The notes under the pieces: generated by a model
The model's database searches: none
The model's input: only the letters and a program-made list of their open reading frames with translations
What the model was told of the DNA's origin: nothing
NCBI RefSeq assembly: GCF_947501385.1
Contig: NZ_CANMVP010000001.1
Span: forward strand, 62,001-126,000
Origin: an uncultured Polaribacter sp.
Lineage (GTDB): Bacteria > Bacteroidota > Bacteroidia > Flavobacteriales > Flavobacteriaceae
Length of the DNA: 64,000 nucleotides
Direction of reading: 5' to 3'
Position numbers and translations under genes: made by a program
Part shown: positions 56,248 through 63,907 of the stretch, one piece after another
How the letters are laid out: the number at the start of each line of letters is the position of its first letter
Numbering within the stretch: the stretch's first letter is position 1

Positions 56248-56483
56248 TTTGGGGTGTTGATAACTCGTCTAGCTTTTTCCAAGCCGCTTGAATTGCATTG
56301 AGCCATATTTGGCTTTATTGCATAATGATTTTTACTGTTCCTAATTTTTAATCGTTTAAGTTTTATATAGGCTATCATAGATGCTGTAATGTGGGCTTGT
56401 TGAGTTTGTACTGTTTTTGTTGGTGTTTTAGCAAAAGCGGTATTGTTTTTAATGGAGCGATAAAACTCCTCTACTTTCCATCG
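56244..56483 (-). pseudogene. C-terminal fragment of an IS4-like transposase
   Basis: On the minus strand the frame from 56483 to the stop at 56244 reads RWKVEEFYRSIKNNTAFAKT, PTKTVQTQQAHITASMIAY and IKLKRLKIRNSK. The word (R/K)W(K/R)VEE(Y/F)xxSxKxNxxxxKxPT is the conserved end of a family of DDE transposases near IS4. Upstream codons (before 56483) run into other frames, so only about 80 codons survive. No terminal inverted repeats were found. It marks an old insertion between the hydroxyproline operon and the small cassette. Confidence 0.75.
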
Positions 56484-56623
56484 TTTTTAATTGATTGTAG
56501 TAAGGCTTTAGTAATCTAAGCTTACATCACTTGTAGCTAGATAAAGCTTAAGTACTGCCATCTCGGTTTTTGAAGAGTTGCTTAGTTATCAATACAGGGT
56601 TGCAATATTACTTTAAATAAAAC
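56484..56623. other. Gene-free remnant DNA
   Basis: Probably the eroded upstream part of the transposase gene (ITKALLQSIKN can be read in a shifted frame near 56490-56520). Nothing else is seen. Confidence 0.35.
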
Positions 56624-56647
56624 CCTTATAATCAATTGATTATAAGG
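56624..56647 (+). terminator. 24-base perfect palindrome followed by T-run
   Basis: The arm CCTTATAATCAA is exactly complementary to the next 12 bases (no loop), followed by ATTTTTT. It may act as a terminator for either strand. Similar CCCTTATAATC-type palindromes occur beside attachment sites in this group, so an att-like role is possible. Confidence 0.5.
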
Positions 56648-56654
56648 ATTTTTT

Positions 56655-56670
56655 GCGGAGAAAGACGAAC
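56655..56670 (-). other. Possible tRNA-Ser 3'-end scar (attachment-site-like)
   Basis: The complement of these bases reads GTTCGTCTTTCTCCGC, which resembles the T-arm/acceptor end of a flavobacterial tRNA-Ser (GTTCG...TCTTTCTCCGC) with the T-arm shortened. No complete tRNA could be folded here. It may be a residual attachment site left by an integrative element. Confidence 0.25.
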
Positions 56671-56753
56671 TATCCATTAGTATGTATGGTACTGATAAAC
56701 AATCGGTTATATGTTTCTGTTTTTTAATAGTAACCGAATTAGTCCCTTATAAT

Positions 56754-56951
56754 TTAATCTTCAATGTATTCTTTTACAATATCTAATTGAATACCAGTAT
56801 ATTCCGAAAATTTATGGATGGTAACAAACTGATAGGATTCTTTCCCTAAGAACTCACGAATATCCTGTAATAACTTACGACCATAGCGTTCACTCCGCCC
56901 TGTAATGCGTTGAATATCTTTTGGGTAAATACAAGCTCTTTTGGTGATCAT
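56754..56951 (-). CDS. Small HTH-like protein
   Basis: A 65-aa basic protein, MITKRACIYPKDIQRITGRS at the start. Two helices (KDIQRITGRSERYGRKLLQD and a C-terminal IQLDIVKEYIED) give a winged-helix or excisionase-like appearance. It is divergent from the 251-aa gene at 57123 with 171 bases between. I have seen this kind of small protein in Bacteroidota genomes next to phage-like cassettes, but no function is known to me. DNA binding and control of the adjacent cassette is inference. Confidence 0.6.
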   Translation of the reverse strand: MITKRACIYPKDIQRITGRSERYGRKLLQDIREFLGKESYQFVTIHKFSEYTGIQLDIVKEYIED

Positions 56952-57122
56952 GATACTCTATCTATGCTTTATCCGTACTTAAAAGTGCCATCATCTTAAA
57001 CTTTTATGCCTCATAAAATGCTGTTTTAGGTAATCTCAGAATAGATGACTACAACTGGCACGCTCTTTTTTTAAATACTCCATAAAGTTACGTGATTTGA
57101 TCTCATAATCAAAAAATAAATC

Positions 57123-57878
57123 ATGGCTAAACAAACAGGAATTATCAAATTAAAAGGAACCATTGGAGGCATCTCTTTTTACAAAACTGGAGACGGGCAT
57201 TTGGCTCGTGAAAAAGGTGGGGTGGACAAAAGTAGAATTCAGAATGACCCAGCCTTTCAAAGAACGCGTGAGAATGGTTCTGAATTTGGACGTGCAGGAA
57301 AAGGTGGTAAAATTATCAGAGATGCTATTCGAGTGTTGCTTCAAAATGCAAAAGACAAGCGAGTGGTTTCTCGTTTGACCAAAACACTGGTTGCGATCAC
57401 CAAAACAGATGCGGTTAATGAAAGAGGTTTGCGAACGTTGCAAGACGGTAATTTAAGCTTACTAGAACGTTTTGAGTTCAATTTGAATGGAAAATTAGGA
57501 GCAACTTTGTTTGCTGCGTATGCAAAGGCTTTTGATCGTGTTACTGGAGAAGCGACTTTGACCATTGCTGCTTTTTCTCCAACGATTCGTATTGCAGCTC
57601 CTGCAGGAACGACCCATTTTAAAATTGTAATGGGAGGTACAGAATTGGATTTTGAAACTGAAACCTCCACTTTTGAAAGTGAAGAAACTGCGATTTTACC
57701 CTATGCTGCTGCAGATACTGCGCCCATCTTATTGACTGCTCCTTTGACTGCAAATTCGGTATTACCTGTTGCTCAAGTTTTAGGAATAGAATTTTATCAG
57801 GAAGTAAACGGACAAATGTATGCGCTTAAAAATGGTGCTTACAATGCGTTGGCCATGGCAACTGTTGATGCTCCGTAG
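57123..57878 (+). CDS. Conserved hypothetical protein of a phage-like cassette
   Basis: A 251-aa protein without signal peptide or membrane segment. The N-terminus MAKQTGIIKLKGTIGGISFY and FQRTRENGSEFGRAGKGGKI are basic and glycine-rich; the middle is helical (RDAIRVLLQNAKDKRVVSRL). The C-terminal half (about 130-251) is beta-rich with many Ala/Thr (FSPTIRIAAPAGTTHFKIVM). Base composition is less AT-rich than the flanks. It is followed after 2 bases by DUF5675 and then by holin-like genes. I do not recognise a function. The position suggests a structural or secreted component of a small phage-derived module. Confidence 0.75.
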   Translation: MAKQTGIIKLKGTIGGISFYKTGDGHLAREKGGVDKSRIQNDPAFQRTRENGSEFGRAGKGGKIIRDAIRVLLQNAKDKRVVSRLTKTLVAITKTDAVNERGLRTLQDGNLSLLERFEFNLNGKLGATLFAAYAKAFDRVTGEATLTIAAFSPTIRIAAPAGTTHFKIVMGGTELDFETETSTFESEETAILPYAAADTAPILLTAPLTANSVLPVAQVLGIEFYQEVNGQMYALKNGAYNALAMATVDAP

Positions 57879-57880
57879 GC

Positions 57881-58351
57881 ATGGAGTTCACGCTTGAAAG
57901 AAGTTATTTTAAGGAGGGTACCAACGGTACTCTCTTTGTTGCTGATCAATCTTTCGACCTGGCTCAAGATAAGTTTATTTGTCAGACCATTGAGCTTCCT
58001 TGGAAAGATAATCAGCGAAGTATTTCTTGTATTCCTGAAGGAACATATGAAATACTGCCTCGTACCTCAGCAAAGTTTAAAAAGCATTTTATGCTGAAAG
58101 ATGTGTCTAACAGAACGCTAATTCTGATTCATCCAGCGAATCATGCAAAACGAGAGTTGAGAGGATGTATTGCTCCTGTGTTATACCTCAGCGGTATTGG
58201 CAAGGGATTGTATTCTCAAAAAGCCTTAGATAAGTTGCGTTTCCTTATTGACCGTGCTTTAGAAAATCAGGAACGTATTTTTTTAATCATTAAATCAGCA
58301 AATTATGAATTTAGTAGAACGTTATCAACAACCCACACCGAAATTTTTTAG
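57881..58351 (+). CDS. DUF5675 family protein with in-frame repeat insertion
   Basis: A 156-aa protein. FICQTIELPWKDNQRSISCI and PEGTYEILPRTSAKFKKHFML, then ILIHPANHA and RELRGCIAP, are the DUF5675 pattern, a family found in phages and phage-like modules and thought to be cell-wall or lysis related. A His and Cys in HPANHA...GCI could be catalytic. Between LFV and KFICQTIE there is an extra ADQSFDLAQD (57941-57970) not expected in the family. It looks like an in-frame insertion of a short dispersed repeat. The gene starts 2 bases after the 251-aa gene and overlaps the next gene by 47 bases in another frame. Confidence 0.75.
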   Translation: MEFTLERSYFKEGTNGTLFVADQSFDLAQDKFICQTIELPWKDNQRSISCIPEGTYEILPRTSAKFKKHFMLKDVSNRTLILIHPANHAKRELRGCIAPVLYLSGIGKGLYSQKALDKLRFLIDRALENQERIFLIIKSANYEFSRTLSTTHTEIF

Positions 58352-58562
58352 AATTTTGAGAAATATTGGCATTGCATTGGCTGCAATAGGGGGCACTATT
58401 TTGGCAGCACCTGTTGCACTGCCAGCAGCATTGATTACCGTAGGAGGTTACTTGACAGTAGCAGGCTCTGTGGTGACCACCGTGAGTCAAGCGGTGGTTT
58501 CTGATAAAACAGAAATATTGGACCAGGAGGATCAAAAGCATTCCAAAGAAAAAAGCAACTAA
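58305..58562 (+). CDS. Small holin-like membrane protein
   Basis: An 85-aa protein with two close hydrophobic segments (about 21-41, NIGIALAAIGGTILAAPVAL, and about 43-64, ALITVGGYLTVAGSVVTTVS) and a charged tail (DKTEILDQEDQKHSKEKSN). Its size, topology and place after DUF5675 are like phage holins. It overlaps the end of the DUF5675 gene by 47 bases. No recognised family; the role in membrane permeabilisation is inference. Confidence 0.65.
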   Translation: MNLVERYQQPTPKFFRILRNIGIALAAIGGTILAAPVALPAALITVGGYLTVAGSVVTTVSQAVVSDKTEILDQEDQKHSKEKSN

Positions 58563-58563
58563 G

Positions 58564-58762
58564 ATGCCTCAGCACTTCCAACATCAGGATTTAACTGCTG
58601 GAGTTGTGGGGTGGCAAGCTATTTTCTTCTGTGGTTCATATTGGTGCAGAAGATGTGATCACAACGATTGTACTCGCGGTGCTTGGCGCTGTAGTCAGTT
58701 TTCTTGTTTCAGTACTGATGAAACTCCTTTTCAACTCTTTTAAAAAACAGCGCAAAAAATAA
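58564..58762 (+). pseudogene. Small membrane protein, reading frame broken near the start
   Basis: From ATG 58564 the frame gives MPQHFQHQDLTAGVV, and then a +1 shift is needed near 58609 to enter GGKLFSSVVHIGAEDVITTI and VLAVLGAVVSFLVSVLMKLL, ending at 58762 with KKQRKK. The single hydrophobic helix and basic end resemble other last genes of such cassettes. Alternatives are a non-ATG start (TTG at 58604) giving an intact protein of about 52 residues. The coding potential of the hydrophobic frame is clear; the start is not. Confidence 0.55.
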
Positions 58763-58780
58763 TGGCGCTGTTTTTTTTTT
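58742..58780 (+). terminator. Terminator ending the cassette
   Basis: CAGCGC (58748-58753) pairs with GCGCTG (58765-58770), the stem being extended by A/T pairs, with ten T following. It overlaps the end of the small membrane protein gene and could also act for the converging gene at 58779-59147. Confidence 0.8.
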
Positions 58781-59147
58781 ACCTAAGATCCCGAATTAAA
58801 ACGCTTTTTAATTCTTGAATGGCGTTGAGCCTACTTTGTAAATTAACCTCCAAGAACTCTACTTTTTTAAGTGCCGTTCGTTTGGTTTTAAAATCATCTG
58901 CTCCAAAATATCTGCTGTATTTTTCTAATACATTTTTTACATCTGCGATATAGATAAATGATGCTATCATTCCACTTAAATAGAAACGATAGCATTTTGT
59001 TTCTAATAACATAAAAGACAAATAGAAGAGTGCTTCTTTTTGTTCGTGAGTCTCTGTAGACACCACAAAAGAATTTTTGACAGGAGATGTAAAAGATTTT
59101 CCAGAATTACCCTGGCGCCAGCTGGCTCTCTCACTAAAATAGTCCAC
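58779..59147 (-). CDS. Hypothetical protein, converging on the cassette
   Basis: A 122-aa protein with ATG at 59147. The middle has a hydrophobic stretch (ALFYLSFMLLETKCYRFYLS, GMIASFIYIADV), followed by a charged, helical C-terminus (KVEFLEVNLQSRLNAIQELK). The family is unknown to me. It lies tail to tail with the phage-like cassette, its stop inside the T-run of the terminator. The amino-acid pattern of the second half looks genuine, but the first 30 residues are low in structure and the true start may be downstream. Confidence 0.45.
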   Translation of the reverse strand: MDYFSERASWRQGNSGKSFTSPVKNSFVVSTETHEQKEALFYLSFMLLETKCYRFYLSGMIASFIYIADVKNVLEKYSRYFGADDFKTKRTALKKVEFLEVNLQSRLNAIQELKSVLIRDLR

Positions 59148-59252
59148 TGGACTATTTTTTAACGTTCAGCCCTATTTTAAAATAAAAAAATGTGGTTTGT
59201 GATAGCTACGCCCAGGTTTGTGGGGCTCAATTTCAAAAGTTTTCATAGGTAT

Positions 59253-59507
59253 TCAATTAAAGTTCAACTTCTTTTGCCGCGCTTCGCTTCCCACATAAAA
59301 TTTTGAAAATGAAAACAACAAAAAGAAAGCTGTTTTTTTAATTGGTGCGGATAGACTATCAAGGTTTTTGGGAAAAATACTACTGGACTTTATTCGTTGT
59401 TGGTTGGTGATTTTTTTCAAAACCCGAAGGGCTTGACCTTTATAGGCTAAAAGCATTGGCTTTAGGGAGCCAATTGTTTTGCCTTCCTTTTTTGTTTTCC
59501 TTTTCAT
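59253..59507 (-). CDS. Short open frame, doubtful gene
   Basis: 84 codons beginning MKRKTKKEGKTIGSLKPMLL, basic and low in complexity. It is not recognised. It may be a small accessory gene of the cassette, as the upstream flank has hairpins at 59531-59549 and 59568-59590, or it may be noise. Confidence 0.25.
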   Translation of the reverse strand: MKRKTKKEGKTIGSLKPMLLAYKGQALRVLKKITNQQRIKSSSIFPKNLDSLSAPIKKTAFFLLFSFSKFYVGSEARQKKLNFN

Positions 59508-59530
59508 TATCTTTAAATTTCTTTTTCGAG

Positions 59531-59597
59531 AAGTCTTTTTTTAAGACTTTTTCATAGCATTTTTTTTACCCACCTCTCTACGATGTGGGTTTTTATT
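59531..59597 (+). terminator. Two adjacent hairpins, the second terminator-like
   Basis: AAGTCTT/AAGACTT (59531-59549) is followed by ACCCAC/GTGGGT (59568-59573 and 59585-59590), then TTTTATT. They lie upstream of the doubtful minus-strand frame and have no plus-strand gene in front. They may be remains of the cassette boundary. Confidence 0.5.
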
Positions 59598-60158
59598 GTA
59601 ATAATTAATATTAGAATTTAAAATACTTTTTTAAATAATATAATAATCTGATATGAATTATTATTTTTTGCGAGAACAAATAGAATTTTTCCAACGAGAA
59701 ATAAACTCTGGTTAAAGTGATAATTACTATTGAGATGAAGGTGTATTTACTAATAGCTCTATAATTATATTATTTGATATTCGCTTTGATAATCTTTATG
59801 ATTTTTTTTTCAGATTAAAGTAATATTAGATAAGGCAATCATAAAGAGTAAAACAGCAATAAATCCGACTAATAACCTTTCTGTAGATTTTAAGAATAAA
59901 GAACAATGCAAATTGGTAGTTAGATTAATAACTTGGTGTTCTTATCGTCTTAAATTTATAGTTTTAATAAAATTAAAAAAGATTTAAAAACTTAATTAAA
60001 AATTAGATAAAACAAATATTTCTTTCGCTAAACAAAAACCTAAAATTGTGGAAATTTTATTTTTAAAATGATATTATTAATAAATTAACTGCTTATTAAG
60101 TGAAAAATAATAGACAATTAACGACTGCTTCTATATTAGCAGTCTTAATAAGTTATAG
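59598..60158. other. AT-rich intergenic region
   Basis: About 560 bases with no gene. A small hairpin GACTGCT (60123-60129)/AGCAGTC (60138-60144) lies just before the start of the membrane protein. The rest is AT-rich promoter-type DNA without a clear motif. Confidence 0.45.
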
Positions 60159-61031
60159 ATGTCAAAAAAAGTTTTTCGTTTAATAGCCTTCGCAGCTTTT
60201 TGTGTTTTTTTAGGAAGAGCGTATCAATTATACTTTTTTGGAGGTTCCTACAGAGCTGTATTGTGGGATGAGGATTTAATGTCTCCAATAGTGGAAGGAA
60301 TTTTTGATGTACAATGGTATGATTATGCAACCAGCAAAAACGTAAATAATTATATTGAACTTTTCACAAAAATAAATAGCATCATTTTTTTAATTTCAGC
60401 GGTTATAAGTTTATTCTGGGAGCAGATTAAAGAAAAAAGGTTAAAAAGGTTAGTTGGTATTGGATTAGTTTTGTTAGTTCTCCTAGGAATTTGTTCTGCA
60501 ATAGATAAAAGAAACGACATCTTTCAATTTTTTGAAATGATATTACAATTCTCAGCTCCACTTGCATTATTACTTATTAAAGATGTAGAAAATGTAGACA
60601 AGAAAAGAATTATTCTATGGTTTAAAATTGCTGTTGCACTAACATTTTTGCCTCATGGTTTATATGCCTTAGGGGCAATTTATGTGCCAGGGAATTTTAT
60701 AGATATGACAATTGCCATATTATCTGTGACGGAAACAACTGCAAAACAATTTTTGCTTATAGTGGGATTATTAGATATAATCTTATCGATTGTTATATTT
60801 TTTCCAAATAAGATTGATAAATATCTTTTAATGTATTTGGCTTTTTGGGGATTTGCCACAGCATTTGCAAGAATTGTTGCAGGTTTCGATTCAAATTTTC
60901 CCGCTAATTCCATACATGAATTATCATACTTAACAATTTACAGATTACCACATGGCATTATACCTCTGTGTATTTTACTTTTAATAAAGAACAATCAAAA
61001 TAAAACAATAAATAATTTAAAAACAGTTTAA
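60159..61031 (+). CDS. Multi-pass membrane protein of unknown function
   Basis: A 290-aa inner-membrane protein with seven or eight hydrophobic segments (e.g. FRLIAFAAFCVFLGRAYQLY, INSIIFLISAVISLFW, LVGIGLVLLVLLGICSA, FKIAVALTFLPHGLYALGA, FLLIVGLLDIILSIVIFF). Conserved-looking polar residues lie in loops (WDEDLMSPIVEG, LPHG twice). I do not recognise the family; some DoxX-like or TQO-like features in helix spacing are too weak to use. It is 10 bases upstream of the secreted metallophosphoesterase, so the two are probably one operon. Confidence 0.7.
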   Translation: MSKKVFRLIAFAAFCVFLGRAYQLYFFGGSYRAVLWDEDLMSPIVEGIFDVQWYDYATSKNVNNYIELFTKINSIIFLISAVISLFWEQIKEKRLKRLVGIGLVLLVLLGICSAIDKRNDIFQFFEMILQFSAPLALLLIKDVENVDKKRIILWFKIAVALTFLPHGLYALGAIYVPGNFIDMTIAILSVTETTAKQFLLIVGLLDIILSIVIFFPNKIDKYLLMYLAFWGFATAFARIVAGFDSNFPANSIHELSYLTIYRLPHGIIPLCILLLIKNNQNKTINNLKTV

Positions 61032-61041
61032 AACAATTACA

Positions 61042-63855
61042 ATGAATCTAAAAAAACTACTTTTTTCTTTGGTACTATTGGTTTGCCTAAACCATTACGC
61101 AAATACAGATAAGTATCGTCTTATTTTATTAGATGATCCTTCTTCTACAATTACTATTGCCTGGAATCAAATTTCTGGTGATAATGCAACAGTTTATTAT
61201 GGAACAATAGATCAAGGTATAGATTTTACTATGTATACAGACTCTAAAACCGTAGATAAATCTGTCGATTTTAGAGGAATGAAAAATCAGTTTGTTGAAC
61301 TCAGCAACTTAACCGCAAACACAAATTATTATTTTGTAATAAAAGATAGTGAAGGTACAAGTAGTAGGTATTGGTTTAGGACAGTTCATGCAGATAATAG
61401 CCGTTTATCTTTTATTGCAGGTGGAGACTCTAGAAACAATAGAACACCAAGACAAAATGCCAATAAACTAGTAAGTAAATTAAAGCCAAATGCAGTTCTT
61501 TTTGGTGGAGATATGACAGATAGTGATTCTAATGAACAATGGGCAGAATGGTTTGACGATTGGCAATTAACTACTTCTTCTGATGGGAGAATGATACCAA
61601 TTGTACCAACAAGAGGTAATCATGAAGATGCTACAACTATATTTAATTTATTTAATACATCTAATGAAAATTCTTACTATGCAATAACATTTGGTAAAGA
61701 TTTAGTGAGAACTTATACCCTAAATACAGAAATTTCTGTAACAGGCGATCAATTGACTTGGTTAAATAGTGATTTGGCTACAGCAGCAGCTACAAAATGG
61801 AGATTTGCTCAATATCATAAACCAATGAAGCCTCATACAACGGCTAAAGGAAATAATGACAATATTTATAGAGCATGGGCACAAATTTTTTATGATAATA
61901 ATGTAAATTTAGTTATAGATTGCGATTCACATGTTGCTAAGACAACATGGCCAGTGAAACCATCATCTGGACCAAATAGCGATCAAGGTTTTGAAATTGA
62001 TCAAGAAAGGGGAACTGTTTACGCAGGAGAGGGATCTTGGGGAGCGCCTTTAAGACCAGCAAACAAAGACAAATCTTGGACAAGAAGTTCTGGAGCATTT
62101 AATCAATTTAAATTGATTTATGTTTCTGAGAGTGAAATAGAAATGAGAACTATTAAAGTAGATAATGCTGATGAAGTAGCAGAATTAGGAAATGACGAGC
62201 CTTTTGTACTACCTGCAAATTTAGATATATTTACACCAAGATCTGGAGCAGTCGTTACCGTTTCTAATGAAAATAATAATAATTGTCCTGTTGCAGGAAC
62301 TGCGTGTGATGATGGAAACCCAGATACCATAAATGATCAAGAAGATGGTCTTTGTGGTTGTGCAGGTATTTTACCTTTAAATATTTATAATAAAGAATAT
62401 AAAGTATTAGTAAGTTCTGATGATGCTGAAGAAAATACAGTTAATGGAAATGTAAGTACTAGCAGTAGTGATTTAGAAATTATAAAAGACGGAGATGATC
62501 AAGTTGTTGGAATTCGTTTTAATAATGTAGATCTTACAGAAGGTTCAGAAGTTGTTCGTTCTTATATTCAATTTCAAGCAAAAGTAGAGAATTCAGGAGA
62601 TAATAGTGATGTAATAAAGCTTATGATTCATGGAGAATCTAATATTAATAGTTCTACATTTTCATCAGATAATAAGAACATCTCCAATAGAACAAAAACA
62701 AATGCAGTAGTTGAATGGAATGATATACCAGAATGGACAGATGAATCTGCAGATTTAAAAGAAAGAACTCCAAGTTTAAATGAAGTTATATCTGAAATTA
62801 TAACATTAGACGGTTGGAAACCAGGAAATTCAATTACATTTATATTTACTGGAGAAGGCAAAAGGAAAGCAGAATCATTTGATTATAATGATGCAGAAGC
62901 TCCACCTAAATTAGTTTTGGTACTAAGAGAGCCATGTCCAGAAAATGGTCTTTCTTGTGATGATGGAAACGCAAATACATTTTTTGATACAGAAGATGGA
63001 AATTGTAATTGTACAGGCATTCCAAAAGATGGAACTATTACCATAAACGTAATAGATGATGCAGAAGAAGCTATAGATGGTCCAGATGTAAAAGTGTTAG
63101 GTAAAGTTAGTACAGGAAGTTCTGATTTAGAAATGGGCTATGACTCTGGAACAGATCAAAGACATCAGCTTGTTGGTATTAAATTCGATAGCATTAAGGT
63201 ACCTAGAAATGCTTTAATTGAAAATGCGTATTTGAAATTTACGGCAAAACAAGATAATAGCGAAGCTACAAGCTTAGTTATTAAAGGTGAAAAAACAGGT
63301 AGTAGCCAACCTTTTTTAGCGGAAAATTTTAATATATCTAAAAGAACAAAAACAGATGCATCTGTAGCTTGGGATAACATACCTGCTTGGGTAAAAAATG
63401 GAAGTGGTGATATTTATAATTCACCAGATTTAAAAACTATTGTTCAAGAGATAGTAGATGGAGATGATTGGAAATTGGCAAATGCAATGACTTTCTTAAT
63501 AACAGGAACGGGTACTAGAGCACCCTACGCATATAGAGAAGGTGAAGTAGCACGAAGTGCTATGCTTGTAATAGAATATAAAGGAGATAGAGCACTATCT
63601 ACGGAAGACATTCTCATTGGAAGTAATACAATAAATATTTTTCCAAATCCTGTTTCAGATTATTTAAGAATTAATGCTAAAGAAAAAATAGATAGAGTAA
63701 CTATTTATAACTTAGTTGGTAAAGAAGTGTTAACTATGAAATCTGATAAAACTAATTTTAGAGTAGATATGACATCACTTAAAAGAGGTTTGTATATTGT
63801 AAATATTATCCAGAAGAATAAAATTGAGAAATCAGTTAAAATTCAAGTTGACTAA
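61042..63855 (+). CDS. Secreted metallophosphoesterase with two DNRLRE/CBM96-like modules and T9SS tail
   Basis: A 937-aa exported enzyme. The signal peptide is followed by a fibronectin-III-like purple-acid-phosphatase N-terminal domain (about 22-115, SSTITIAWNQISGDNATVYYG). The calcineurin-like phosphoesterase (about 125-370) has GGDSRNN, LFGGDMTDSD, TRGNHED, YHKPMKPH and DCDSHVAKTTW as metal and phosphate ligands. Two Cys-rich linkers (CDDGNPDTINDQEDGLCGC, CDDGNANTFFDTEDGNCNC) each precede a beta module of the DNRLRE/CBM96-like type (about 450-630 and 670-850), with the repeated words SDLE and NISNRTKTNA/NISKRTKTDA. The last 75 residues (INIFPNPVSDYLRI, TSLKRGLYIVNI) are a type A T9SS sorting domain. 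It is therefore a surface-attached or secreted phosphatase with glycan-binding modules. Confidence 0.9.
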   Translation: MNLKKLLFSLVLLVCLNHYANTDKYRLILLDDPSSTITIAWNQISGDNATVYYGTIDQGIDFTMYTDSKTVDKSVDFRGMKNQFVELSNLTANTNYYFVIKDSEGTSSRYWFRTVHADNSRLSFIAGGDSRNNRTPRQNANKLVSKLKPNAVLFGGDMTDSDSNEQWAEWFDDWQLTTSSDGRMIPIVPTRGNHEDATTIFNLFNTSNENSYYAITFGKDLVRTYTLNTEISVTGDQLTWLNSDLATAAATKWRFAQYHKPMKPHTTAKGNNDNIYRAWAQIFYDNNVNLVIDCDSHVAKTTWPVKPSSGPNSDQGFEIDQERGTVYAGEGSWGAPLRPANKDKSWTRSSGAFNQFKLIYVSESEIEMRTIKVDNADEVAELGNDEPFVLPANLDIFTPRSGAVVTVSNENNNNCPVAGTACDDGNPDTINDQEDGLCGCAGILPLNIYNKEYKVLVSSDDAEENTVNGNVSTSSSDLEIIKDGDDQVVGIRFNNVDLTEGSEVVRSYIQFQAKVENSGDNSDVIKLMIHGESNINSSTFSSDNKNISNRTKTNAVVEWNDIPEWTDESADLKERTPSLNEVISEIITLDGWKPGNSITFIFTGEGKRKAESFDYNDAEAPPKLVLVLREPCPENGLSCDDGNANTFFDTEDGNCNCTGIPKDGTITINVIDDAEEAIDGPDVKVLGKVSTGSSDLEMGYDSGTDQRHQLVGIKFDSIKVPRNALIENAYLKFTAKQDNSEATSLVIKGEKTGSSQPFLAENFNISKRTKTDASVAWDNIPAWVKNGSGDIYNSPDLKTIVQEIVDGDDWKLANAMTFLITGTGTRAPYAYREGEVARSAMLVIEYKGDRALSTEDILIGSNTINIFPNPVSDYLRINAKEKIDRVTIYNLVGKEVLTMKSDKTNFRVDMTSLKRGLYIVNIIQKNKIEKSVKIQVD

Positions 63856-63873
63856 TTTATTTATTAGTTTATT

Positions 63874-63907
63874 AAATAGGCTGTCTGAAAAGACAGCCTA
63901 TTTTTTT
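63874..63907 (+). terminator. Rho-independent terminator
   Basis: A perfect 13-bp stem AAATAGGCTGTCT / AGACAGCCTATTT with a GAAA loop and T-run lies 19 bases after the metallophosphoesterase stop. Confidence 0.92.

Noticed and set aside
56655..56670. Complete tRNA-Ser gene
   Set aside because: Only the acceptor/T-arm-like end is visible; no D-arm, anticodon arm or variable arm could be placed.
58564..58762. Programmed frameshift
   Set aside because: No slippery heptamer or downstream structure is evident; simple mutation or an alternative start is more economical.
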